Below the pieces are notes generated by a model that saw only the letters and a list, made by a program, of their open reading frames with translations, made no database searches and was not told where the DNA came from. DNA of 64,000 bases from Piper betle. Taxonomy: Eukaryota; Streptophyta; Magnoliopsida; Piperales; Piperaceae. The translations under genes were made by a program, and so were the position numbers. Numbering within the stretch: the stretch's first letter is position 1; the number at the start of each line of letters is the position of its first letter. Shown here one piece after another: positions 36,127-46,993 of this stretch. The stretch spans positions 85,681 through 149,680 of the forward strand of contig JAURVB010013857.1 of assembly GCA_033002965.1 (NCBI GenBank), read 5' to 3'.

Positions 36127-37115
36127 CGATTATCTGCGCCAAACGCAGAGAATCGGCACCGTATATTATTTTAGGTTGTCCGATTAAAAGGATGGCCCAT
36201 ATATATTTTAAAAAAAAAGAAGAAAATACGACTGAGTCGGATGTGGGCAGATTTGGCCGCCACCGACTGTGGGCAGATTTGGCCACCTGCCAAATCCGGC
36301 CGTTGGGCGGCCAGACATGGTCGGCCGCTGGCTGGATCGGGCTGGTGAGCGGCCACCACAGGCAGAGTGGGCTGCTGGACATGTTCCGGCATGGCTGGAT
36401 CGGGCCGGTGGCGGCCAGATCAGGCTGTAACAAGAAAAAATAAAGTTTGTGCCGCAGACATGCTTCCTCCCCCTCCCTTCTCCTCGCTCCACGGGCGCTG
36501 CTGCCCCCTGTGGACGCCCCTCCATCCCTCTCCCCCTCGACCCTGTTGCCTGCCCCCCGCGGCCCGGCCACAGGGGGCAGGATGACGGGGCCGAGGGGGA
36601 GAGGGAAGGGGGGGTGCGGCGTCCGTGGTGGGGGAGCAGGGAGAAGGGAGGGGGAGGAAGCGCTGTGGCCAGATCGGGCTGGTGAGCGGGCACCGTGGGC
36701 AGATCTGGCCTCCGCCATGGGCAGATCTGGCCGCCCACCAGCCAAATCAGGTTGTAGGCTGCTGGACATGGTCCGTCGTGGCTGGATCAGGCCGGCGGCG
36801 GCCAGATCAGACTGCAACCAGATCAGATCCGTGGCGGGGGAGCGAAGAGAAGGGAGGAGGGAGGAAGCGCGTCCTGCCCGCCCCCGCCCCCTGCCCCCAA
36901 GGGGGTAGTGGGCGCGTCAAAGCAGCGATGTGGTGGGGCAGCGACGTGGCGGGGCAGCAACTTAACAGGGCAACACACAACAGCAACACGGCGGAGGGGT
37001 GGCAGGGTGGCTTTTGGATTTTTTAACAATAGATCTGGTCCATCCGATCATAAGGATGGCCCAGATTAAACATTGGGGCAAGAAAGTTTTCTTGCCCATT
37101 GCTCAGGAAAACTTT

Positions 37116-37120
<5 letters not shown>
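36125..37120. mobile_element. GC-rich palindromic insertion in a TA microsatellite, class unknown
   Basis: About 1 kb of GC-rich sequence sits between two TA tracts (36081-36124 and 37121-37159), as if inserted into one. It holds a 198-bp imperfect palindrome (36463-36660). Flanking it are two direct copies of a 'gctgctggacatg...ggctggatc' block (about 36368-36435 and 36757-36822). At the right end are two small hairpins. One has an 11-bp stem, CTGGTCCATCC with GGATGGCCCAG (37035-37063). The other has a perfect 10-bp stem, GGGCAAGAAA with TTTCTTGCCC (37076-37097). 'aaggatggccca' occurs near both ends in the same orientation. No transposase is present. The hairpins hint at a Helitron-like end, but the expected CTRR terminus is absent. 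Confidence 0.5.
36463..36660. repeat. Imperfect palindrome, arms about 98 bp
   Basis: The outer arms read CTTCCTCCCCCTCCCTTCTC and its reverse complement. Pairing continues inward through 'ggacgcc', 'ctccccctcg' and 'tgccccc' to a centre near 36561. Confidence 0.85.

Positions 37121-37159
<39 letters not shown>
37121..37159. repeat. TA microsatellite
   Basis: A (TA)n tract of about 39 bp bordering the GC-rich insertion on the right. Confidence 0.98.
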
Positions 37160-37161
<2 letters not shown>

Positions 37162-37328
37162 TTATTAATAGCAAGAGAATTTAATAGTGACTTGAGATTA
37201 AAAATAGAGAATTAACCAATTAAAATATTTAAAAATTTTAAAAATATAATAAAAATACCTTTTATAGAGTATTACGTTTAGGTTTGGGGGTCATCCAACT
37301 TAATCGGTTTACGAATAGTTTGATCCTT

Positions 37329-40194
37329 TGTAACAGTTCTGGTCCGAGTTGAGAGTAAACCGGATTGGGGTGTACCAAAATAATTAAAATAGCAACAAAA
37401 TTTATAAAACCTAGAATAAAACGAACAAAGCCTCCCCTAAAAGTGAAATAAGGGGATGACCTGTTAAAAACACGGCACATTATAGGGTATATATATATAA
37501 AACCATAATGCACACCACAATAGGATTTAAGCAACAACCACATCTTATAATTGCGTCTAGCCCACCTGCAATTTCATACTCAGCTCATTTGGTTCCTTTT
37601 CATTTCAGCATAGCACATCATTAGGGCTTTTCTCAAAACATTTCCAAGTATTTCTAAAACAAGGCATACAAGTCTCACGAACACATGCATATATACACCA
37701 ATATGTAAATCTACTACAACAACCAATCACATCACATTTTACGCAAAAGTCGGTGCGGCGCCAGGTATGTGTGTGGAATGCAAACGTTAATCCTTCGTCA
37801 AGGCTGGCATACACCATTCATCATCCTCACCTAAGTCAACGGGTGTCACTGGTCTGGAAATAACTATTATCAAACTGGAACATGAGAGCAAACTCTCGTG
37901 GAAAGCAAACAATTATATATCTTCCTCAAGAACTCTCATAGGGCTACTAAAGAGGAGCCATTGAGCAGCTGACTCAACAGCATCCTAATCTATCTAGTAC
38001 TATGCCGCTCTTGACACTTCTTTTTAGTACTTCACGTAAAACTTTTATCCTAAGCCCTCTCCGAGCCTCCATATTCTACTGGCCTTGAGCACATAGACTG
38101 AGTACTCTCAGGCATGTGCCTTTAGTACCCTTTGAACCACAAGTCCGGACATGCGCTGTACTTAACAGTACCCGTAAACCTCTACGTTCTCCGGGTGTGA
38201 GGAGCTCAAATGCAGAGTTGTCAGGATCCCTCGGGAATGGAACAGGTCTCTCACTAATCCAGAGCCCGCTTTGACTAGCACGACATCCGCTCATGGCACG
38301 TGCAAGTCGATTCATCTTCTCTTGTCTCACTGAAAATGCGAAAGCTACATATATATAGGGCTGAGTAGGGATTTATATAATAGGCCCGAAGACAACTTGA
38401 GGTGGATCTTATCTTCGAAAATAAACTCGAGGGATCTAATCCTCGAGGGTTATTAATTCCAAAAACAATCGATCAGATGACACTTGTTAGGTGGGGCCCG
38501 ATAAATCATCCACCTGACACGTCCTATGATCAATAAATCAAATCACCAATAGAGTAGAGCGATAAAACCTGAGAAGCGTGTCTTAACGGACCTATTAGAA
38601 ACTCCAAGTGCAGTCTCGTGCCTAAACGGCGAGCTCCTGCAACAAGCCTACATGAACATAAATATTTACTAATGCCCATACATATATGATGCATGCCCAT
38701 GTAACTAATATATCCACATTCATACATGAATCTAATCAAACATGACAATTATCTCAACAATCACATTAAATCTCTAATTGTCAAGCAAGTTAATAATTTT
38801 ATGATTTCATTCGTTACCTATTACCTAGCACTTTTAATTCCAATTTCAAAACATACCTATTCTAATTAGGTGACAATGGTTTAATCAATTTAGTCTGTTT
38901 AGCTTAATACTAACATGCAAAACCTAATTCACACAAATTCATAAATTAACTAGTTAACAAGCATTTAATTAACTATTCAATGGTTTACTAACAATTTCAT
39001 TAGTACGCATTTACATCACACAACACAATCTACGCTAATCATAACATGTTTATCATAATTCACGATTAATTAAACTAAAATCATGAAGTTAATAAAGTTA
39101 ATTCCAATATGCTACCATGACCACAACATGCATATAATAATACTAAAAAAGACAAAAACCACCTCGCAATCGGCGTTGAAATCGGTGCCGACAGACGAAG
39201 GCGGTGAAGTCGAGCCGATGGTTTTCCGGCGACTGTGCCAGCAGTTTTTCGGCAGTTCTGGTGGTTTTTCGGTGACTGCTCTGATGGGGCAATCTGAGGT
39301 AGGGTTAGCACTGTCTCGGTGTGCTTGACCAAATAGTGGTGACAACAAGGGCAGCCGCGATGGTGATGGCCACCGGTGACGAGGTCGAGTTCGATCGGGG
39401 TGGTCGGTCGCTCCGATAGAACCCACGGCCGACCTCGACGGTGGCCCTAAATAGAGGGGAACTGTAAGGAAGGTCGAGGGGAAGGGCTTCGAGGTCACGG
39501 CGGCGGAGGTCCGGCGCAGACGGCGGCGGAATCACGTCAGGAGCGGCTGTGAAATCGTGGCGATTTCCGACATCGCAATGGCTGGATGGTGGCCAGGCGT
39601 GGTCAAGGTGACGGTACACAGCCGGCTTGTGTGGCGTCGATCGGCAGCGATGTGGCATCGGCGACGGTGGCGACAACCTCAAGGGCGGCGGCTAGGGTTT
39701 GGGCGGTGAAGACGTCGGGGTTTGGGGTAGGGAGATGAAAAATATAGGAGTGGCAAACTTGTAAATAGATATTGACTCGACACTGGTTCGAGTCAAGAAT
39801 AATAACTAAATCGGAATAAATCCCTAAACAATCCAGAAAAATTGGGGAAAATCCCATAAAATCAAAGAAAATAACGCAACATCCAAATGACATGCTGTAT
39901 ACCGAATAGCATCTAATGTGTCCTAATACATTATTCGGCCTAAACTAATTCTACGATTACAACATAAAAAAATTAAAATCATCAACTGTATGCTCTTATA
40001 TCTACTGATAACTCAGTCTGTTGATGCGTATCTGACGCTATCATTGATACTTGGGTATACATGAACCCTCATAGTACGTTTACATGGTTGGCCTCGGCCC
40101 CGCACACGTGTTTTGAAAGCTGAACTGATTTGAACCACGGTCAAATCGACTGGTTAACGCCTATAAAACCCTGACTCGAATCGCGGGTTTTATA
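37329..40194 (-). mobile_element. Chromovirus-type LTR, minus orientation
   Basis: On the minus strand it starts TATAAAACCC at 40194 and runs in parallel with the LTR at 49267-51945. Shared blocks are 'gccgaataa.g.attaggac', 'atgtcattt', the 'gactcga..cgagtcaata' segment, a GC-rich block opened by AAACCCTAGCCG (39687-39698), the palindrome CTCGAGG/CCTCGAG, the TATA region and the 'tttacgggtactg' block. The 3' end is probably GTTACA at 37329. The flanking five bases (tcctt and ttatg) do not match, so ends or TSD are uncertain. Confidence 0.75.
38060..38430 (-). promoter_or_regulatory. Conserved LTR promoter block (TATA box plus downstream leader)
   Basis: On the minus strand the palindrome CTCGAGG/CCTCGAG (38427-38448) is followed by 'cttcgggcctattatataaatccc'-like sequence with a TATA box near 38370, then a second 'cctatatatat' run. 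A leader then matches 50890-51150 over about 260 bp. An 84-codon frame (38330-38076) starting MRQEKMNRLARAMSG is open here but is not open in the same frame in the other copy. Confidence 0.5.
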
Positions 40195-41418
40195 TTATGG
40201 GTTTAAATTTTGCTAACTTTAATTTCTTTTTAAAAAATAATTAAAATATCATTCATGATAGAATGACACAAGTTCAAACCCAGCTATCATCATTTTCTAA
40301 CGTACTATGTATGACAGTCTTCAAAAAATTTAATAATAAAATTAAATAATTATAATTTATCTTTTCATATATATTTTTAAAATTAATCACAATATATATA
40401 TCTAAGAAATTAAATTATTATATTATATCTTATTATTCAATAAGAATTGATTTATAAAATTAAAATCATTTTCGTATATGTCGTTCATGGCAGGCATCTT
40501 TCTTGGTATATATAACGACAATGCACACGGCAGAGGATTCTATAAGCACTGTACAGTCTCCACTGTCGCAGCCAACCTCTTCCCCTCTAATGTTTACTTG
40601 TCATTATTTGAATAAACAGCTCAAAGTATTTAATCTCTTCTTCGTTAACTCCATCCTCACATGTGAGGAGATTACCAACCAACAAACCTATTAGCTTCTT
40701 ATCTCAAATACCTTCTTTATAATAATAATTTTATTGGGTAAGTGTTAGATCAATTCTAATAGACCTTTGACTTGTAAATAAATTAATAAGAAAATTTTAT
40801 TTTTAAATTAACTTTTAAATTGATAAAGACTTAAATGACCCGTAATACTTATTATAAGTTGCCTTTTAGACTAAAAACAGTCCAACAAATTCCCAACTTA
40901 ATGCAAGTCACGTGTACAATCCGAATGGAAAGGATCAGCTCCCCAATTTGAATGGGCTCGTTTAAATGTGCAGTATGGCTCAACCCACTCCAATTAATAA
41001 ATCAAGACAAACAAGGAAAAATATAATGTTTTGTTCGTCATTTACGGGATATATAAAATTTCTTTGTATTGTGCATTATTCTGCTCACGAATTCATATTT
41101 CATCCTGTGACCGGATCCGGTCGAAACCAAATCAAACATATAAGAATATCCAAGATATGAATCTATTTATATGTGATATTATTCATTAACATGCATCCAC
41201 ATTATTGAGAGCTATGAGGCATGCCAATTGAATATCAACATAATTTAATCTAGTTCAAGAAAAATAAAAATAATATATAAGTTACTTACCAAATTACACA
41301 ATAGATAAGTTAATTCTTCGGTCAAAGCAAAATTATAGACTGAAAATCACTTTTAGTTTATGGGTAAAACCAAAGTTGTTTAGATGAGATTCATTAGTAC
41401 GTACTAAATCTAATCAGT
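40195..41418. other. AT-rich intergenic sequence
   Basis: No gene or element termini recognised. Short frames lack family signatures. Confidence 0.5.
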
Positions 41419-41427
41419 GCACCCTAT

Positions 41428-42666
41428 GGTTGCATGAATCGAAATCGGTTTTCCAGGGAGTCGGAATCGGAATCGGAATCGGTCTGAATCGGCCAGGAAT
41501 CGGTTCAGTTGAATCGGCCTGAATCGGTCCAAATCGGTCATATACAAAAATTTGCCAACTCATAACAGAAATACCTGAAATACATAATTATATAATTTCT
41601 CAACATAAATACACAAATTCAAGTATTTATACAACAATCATAAAGGTATGTAATTATGACAATACAACGGTAGCACATACTTACAGCAAATTTTCAAGAC
41701 TTCCAAGCTATATTCGCACATCACAATTTGCACATCACAATTTACACATAGCACATATTCGCACATCACAATTTGCAGCACACACAATTAAGTCAACGAA
41801 ATCCCAAATCAGCAATAAAAAATCCCAAATCCGCACAAAATTTTAATTTGGACATCACAATTTGCACATCATATTAATCAATTAGCACATCATAGATAAC
41901 AATTCGCACATCACAACATTCAATTTCAATAAAAAAATCTAAATTTACCCAAATTTTCGTTCGGCCGCCGATTCCATCCGAACTCCTCGCGTTTGCGCTC
42001 CACAGCACACTCCGCATTACTGTCGGCCGGCCACCTATCGGAGGCAGAGTTACGAGGGCGGTGGCGTGGTCGGAAGATCGGGCGGAGTTGAGGTCGGACG
42101 GCGGAAGCGCGACAGAGGGCGGTTGTCGATTCCACCCGAACTCCTCACCTTTGCGCTCCACAGTAGGTTGGGCGGAGCTGAGGTCGGACGGCGGAAGCGC
42201 GGCGGAGGGCGGCCGCCGATTCCACCCGAACTCGCCTTTGCGCTCCACAGCAGGTTGGGCGGAGTTGAGGTCGAACGGCGTTAGCGTGGTCGGAAGGTTG
42301 GGCGGAGGTGAGGTCGGATGGCGGAAGCGCGGTGGAAGCGCAGCGGAGGGCGGCAGTGTGAGCGATGGTGGAAGCGGGGCAGAAGCACCGATTTTAGGTT
42401 TTTAAATCTAAATTACCATTTTACCCATGCTTAAATAATTTAATAAAAATCATACGTAGGGTATTTTAGTAATTTACTAAAAACCCGATTCCGATTTAAA
42501 TTGGCCGATTCCGATTCCGAGTTAAATCGGTCAGAATCGGGCGAAATTGCCCGATTCCGAGGCCAATTCGGGGCCGACCGATTCGGCCCCGAAATTGGAT
42601 CGGCGCGATGCCAATCTAATTTAAATCGGCTGATTCCACTCGGAATCGGCCGATTCCTGCAACCCG
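41428..42666. mobile_element. Non-autonomous hAT-type transposon, copy 2
   Basis: The left end GGTTGCATGAATCG and right end (read inward) CGGGTTGCAGGAATCGG are imperfect inverted repeats like those of the element at 3435. The direct repeat GCACCCTAT flanks it at 41419-41427 and 42667-42675. This fits an 8-bp hAT TSD plus one chance base. Subterminal 'gaatcgg' arrays are present at both ends. The middle has a GC-rich block with three 'ttgggcggag(c/t)tgaggtcg' direct repeats. The block at 42395-42490 reversed matches 3618-3715 of copy 1, so the two copies are in opposite orientation. Confidence 0.83.
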
Positions 42667-42675
42667 GCACCCTAT

Positions 42676-43056
42676 TATCAATTGGACATAGCTACATAAA
42701 AGGTGAATAGATGGCTGTTACCGTTGGAATGGATTGCAATCTTTAACTCAAAATAGTAATTTTTAATAGACTAGTGCGCCAAATAAACATGGCTATGACT
42801 ACCATAATACTATAATAATCATCTCATTGCACGCATTATTCATCACTCTTAACTTACAATGACTAGACCGATTGACCCGCTCTGCTCGCATGAATTTAAT
42901 CAACCAGCCACATGTAAATTATATATTCAAAAAAGTAACTAGTATCGACATATTTATTATGTGCATATGATCCCTCTTCATATATTTCGTATTTTATAAT
43001 AATTATGTCCCTAAACATGAACGCATTCAATTTCTGATCTCATATGCGACTATCAA
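42676..43056. other. 3' flank of the kinase gene
   Basis: AT-rich sequence downstream of the minus-strand kinase stop. No clear polyadenylation signal could be chosen. Confidence 0.4.
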
Positions 43057-45614
43057 CTATATTAGACTGCATAATGCCTTCTTATAATAATAATCAACTG
43101 GGGTGCCGGGCCTGCTGCTATCGGACCCACCATCTCTAATGGTGAAGGGTGGTGGGACGTAGGGTGGCGTCATGCACCTGAGTAGGGCCCAGTTGACGCC
43201 ATGGAAGAAAGGATGGCGCTTGACGGATGTGGCCCCCATTGTGGATCCCAGCCTTCTCATGGGATCCTTGGCCAGTAGGCCCGCTACGAGGTCCTTGGCG
43301 GATCCGGACATGGACGGTTCCTTAGGGAACTCCAAGGCTCGGGCCACAATGTTGGCCAAGGTGAGCTCATGGTCATGGCCTCGGAATGGAGTGTAGCCGT
43401 ATAACATCTCAAAGATGAAGATGCCCAGCGTCCACCAGTCCACCGGACTGCCGTGTCCCTCGCCGGAAACGATCTCCGGCGCTAAATACTCGTGGGTTCC
43501 GACAAATGACATGGACCGAACGTCGACTGGTTCGACGACAAATTCAGGCCCATTCCGGTTGTGGCCGGGCCTCTTCTTACGCCTACGCTTGGGCTGGAAG
43601 CATGACACCGCCGGGACAATGCAGTTGGGGAGGATGCAAGAGGACGAGGAGAAGGGAGGGCCCATGTCGGAGGACACAACCGTTGGTAAGTGATCGGTCA
43701 CAACGTGGGCAGTGGTGGCAGTTGTGTCCTCACATTTGAGGGAAAGGTCGAAGTCAGTGAGCATAATGTGGCCGTCCAAGCGAACAAGGACATTCTCGGG
43801 CTTGAGGTCGCGGTATACCACGCCCATCATGTGTACATACTCTAGGGCCACCACCACCTCTGCCGCATAAAACCTTCAAATGAACACCAATCGCAAGCAT
43901 ATAAGTTCATAAAATAAAAGCATGAATTTTGCTTTTTAGGAGGCTTCTAAAATTTTTCCTTGATGAAAAATCAAATTTATTTGCTTAAAGTGTTAATTTA
44001 ATTACCATTTTGAAGTAGTTGTAATAAACAGGGAATTATCAGTAAGATGCTCTTTATAGCATTTCAACAATTCCTTTTCTCTTGCAGGTGATGTTTTGAC
44101 TTTGATAGGAGAGTGAGGACAAACCCCTCTTCCTTAACTTGTAAGCCATTACCACCGTTTGTGGTCGCCATTAACTCCGACTCTCCGACAAAAACCGTCC
44201 GGAGATGAAAGCTACTCTTTGTAGATACTACCCAACTCTACCCAGAACTAAAATGTGAAAGATTTGAGGATCAATTATCAATTACTCCGTTCTTCATGAT
44301 GATGACCTGCAAGAAGCCTTCCACATGATCACGAGGACCACTCGCCTCTGAACTGTGTATACTGGAAGGAGTTGACAAAACCAATTTTATCCAAGTTAGA
44401 TTGATTTTAGTCGGGAAGTAATCGGAACCAATCAAAAGGTTAGGCAACAACTCTCTCCAAGGACCCACTTGTATAAGTCATGGACATAGAGACAAAAACT
44501 ACCAAATACTAAACTTTTCCCTTGTTTCTTATCCACCAAGCTCTACGAATCCCTCCTTTCTATCTCATTTTATTTATTTATTTATTTTCTGTTTCTATCT
44601 CATTTACCGTAACCGAAGTTTCCACCTGCATAAATGGACCTACTCCGCCACTACTGCAGCTTATAATTCACAAATATGGGAGGTCCCAATGTCATCCTGG
44701 CCTCTGCATGATTGGCAAACCACTCTCGTAGAACTCATTTGGCCGGCTTTTGTGTCTCTAACTAATGAACAGAAATACCCATTAGCCTCCATGACCCACA
44801 ACGTATGAACAGACCCTCAGTGCTCACTTCTCAACAAACTCAAACCCAATTTACCCAAATCAAAGCCACATCAAACAAACATGGATTTGGTTGGCAAAAA
44901 ATATATAAACCGTAAAAATCCTATTTTTGTACTTTTTTTATATGTTATTAAATAAGTTCCCATTGACATTAATTTTTAAACTAGAATTCACGTAATTATA
45001 AATATACAAACAATAAATATTTAATGACCGAGTATCTTTTCTGATATTGAAGAATAGATAAATGTGTACCTAACGGTGGTTTCAGGGAAGCGCTTGCAGG
45101 GCTGCAACTGGCGGAGGACATGGAGGTCGCCGCCGGGACAGAACTCTGTGAGGAGGCAAGACCATCGGTCGGTGTCAAAGGCGGCGTAGAGGGTGGGGAG
45201 GAAGGGATGGTCCAAGGCCTCCAATATCGCCTTCTCCGTCCGAGCCCTCCCCTCCTTGCTGCGCCCCTCCAGCTCCTTCCTATCCATCACCTTCGCCGCG
45301 AACCAGCACCCATTCACCTCCGCCAGGTACACGCTGCCAATGTCGCCGCTCCCGAGTCGCTGCACCAGCCGAAGGTCCCCCATCCCCAGTGCACCGCCGG
45401 CGTCGGATCTAGCCTGACGCACGGCCTGGGCAAGCGACGCGTCGGACGAGGCACCGCTGCCGTTGAAGCGGGCCGAGGCGGAGGAGGAGCTGCTTGAGCT
45501 CGTGTAGATGGCATCCGTGGCTGCGGATGAGCTGAAACTCACAGAGTTGAGGTCGTCCGCAGCCTGCTCCTCCACCTCCATGCCGGAAGAAAGCTGAGCA
45601 TCCATCATCACCAA
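43057..45614 (-). CDS. AGC VIII Ser/Thr protein kinase (AGC1/PINOID2-like), two exons
   Basis: This is the only apparently intact gene. Exon 1 is 45614-45070 and exon 2 is 43873-43057. Joined, they give 453 residues. The Arg codon at residue 182 is split AG|G across the intron. The kinase domain starts near residue 80: glycine loop GSGDIG (88-93), AAKVMD with Lys108, helix-C Glu127 in [10 protein letters not shown], catalytic YRDLKPEN (202-209), and DFD (222-224) in place of DFG, the hallmark of plant AGC VIII kinases. A roughly 90-residue insertion precedes [11 protein letters not shown] (APE 313-315). It contains [17 protein letters not shown] and the basic run PKRRRKKRP (276-284). [11 protein letters not shown] follows. 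The Ser-rich N-terminus (about residues 24-60) is probably disordered. The family acts in polar auxin transport, often by phosphorylating PIN carriers at the plasma membrane; that role is inferred here. AGC1 and PINOID2-like members fit best, and PINOID itself less well. Met3 or Met4 are alternative starts. Confidence 0.93.
43874..45069 (-). other. Kinase intron, 1,196 bp
   Basis: On the minus strand the donor is GTTAG|GTACAC and the acceptor TTTGAAG|GTTTTATG. The intron lies just before the FYAAEV segment, a common intron site in plant AGC VIII kinases. It is AT-rich with a (TTTA)n patch near 44570. No element ends were recognised in it. Confidence 0.9.
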
Positions 45615-46993
45615 CCAGCCACCAAGTATCAGTGATTCGCCGGAACAGGACTAATAAAAGGAGAATACCCAATTGAGCTTTGCATGAAAATTGATGAACA
45701 TGCAATGGAAAGGGAAGATGAAGATGAGAATGTGATTGAAAAAGGAGTGCAGTAGGGAAGTAAGAAGGGGTGGTGGTAGAATGTAGGGGTGGTGGGGAGA
45801 GGGTGGGGTTAGAGGAAGCAAACAAAGGGTTGGGCCATGTGGGGGTGTATTTGGAAGGAGGGAGGGATTTTGTGCTGGGTCTGTTCGCCCCTGTTCTTTG
45901 CCATTTTTTCTGCACCACCCTTCCTGGACTGGATCCAGAAGGGGTCATTGATTTGTTTTAATGAATTGACTAATTTTTCCCATTTGGCCTTTGATTACTG
46001 AATTGGAATCTGATTGGGAGGAGAGTGGGATTTGGTCCTAATGAACTGGCATTAGATCCTAACTCTACGGTAATTGAAAGTGTTGTCCCTCTTTAAAATA
46101 AGTGTTCTTTCTTTAATTATAATTTTATATAATTTATAAAAGAAAAATTATTTAAAAATTGATAAGATTTTTTGGAATGATTATATGAAAATATAAAAAT
46201 AACACATTAACAAAACCTGAAATAACACATGCATAGCTAGGTGGAGGAGAGCGTGGTTAAAATTTTCCTGAAGCTTTGAATTGGTCAGGTAAGGGGATCA
46301 GCATATTATCTCATGCCTGTGCTTATTTATGATTTTGCCTTCCACTCAAAACACTCATCTGTTTTTTACCAGGAATATATAGTAACTTACCTCATATTGT
46401 CTTTGCGTTCTCTTTTTCCCTTTTTTATCATAAAAAACCTCAAAATCAGTATATTTTCTTTAGTTTTGATCGAACTTCCAAAGGTACTGTGTCTAGCTAC
46501 CTCAAAATGAGTATATTTTCTTTGTATACTCAATTCCCCGCTATTTGGTTAAGAGAGGATTTAAAAATAATAACAAATTTATGATTTGGGTAAATAGCAA
46601 ATACACCCATGCCTGTAGCAAAATGGCTTTTACAACCCTTCATATGAAAGATGGCACGTGTACAAGTTTGAAAAACAAAGGTAAAGATTTTGTTCACATA
46701 AAAATGTATTGTCTGCTAATAATATTTATAAATGTTCGTATATTAGTTTAAATATTGTACTTAATAACTACATTTAAAATTTTAGTACCTTTATTATCTA
46801 ATCATTTAACATTTTTATATTAATTTTTCTAACGAGCCTTATATGCTGAATTTTTACTAGTAATCGTGAAAATTCATTAAACTAATTAAGCATTAATTAT
46901 ACTTTAAACACAAATTAAACTCTTTTAAGGCTCTATGATATTTTTATCCACACCCTTTTAAGGTTTTATCTTACGTTTTTCTATCTACAAGGA
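45615..46993. other. Kinase 5' flank and intergenic sequence
   Basis: The first 300 bases, on the minus strand, are rich in C and T tracts (Y-patch-like, for example near 45700-45800), which is common in plant core promoters. I could not assign a TATA box with confidence. The rest is AT-rich with no gene recognised. Confidence 0.4.

Noticed and set aside
36008..36817. A 269-codon frame on the minus strand rich in Pro, Arg and Gly
   Set aside because: It lies over the GC-rich palindrome and ends in translated TA repeat (IYIYIY); overlapping frames on both strands are equally long, a composition effect.
36125..37120. Helitron call
   Set aside because: A 3' hairpin exists, but no TC start or CTRR end could be found next to the TA tracts.
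39305..39682. Overlapping GC-rich frames on both strands
   Set aside because: They coincide with the GC block of an LTR; no family similarity and no conserved frame with the copy at 49595.
43057..45614. Naming the kinase PINOID (PID)
   Set aside because: The insertion and C-terminal region fit other AGC1/PINOID2-type members better than PINOID, so no symbol was given.
45409..45948. A 179-codon minus-strand frame over the kinase start
   Set aside because: It is the shadow of kinase exon 1 in another frame plus its 5' flank.
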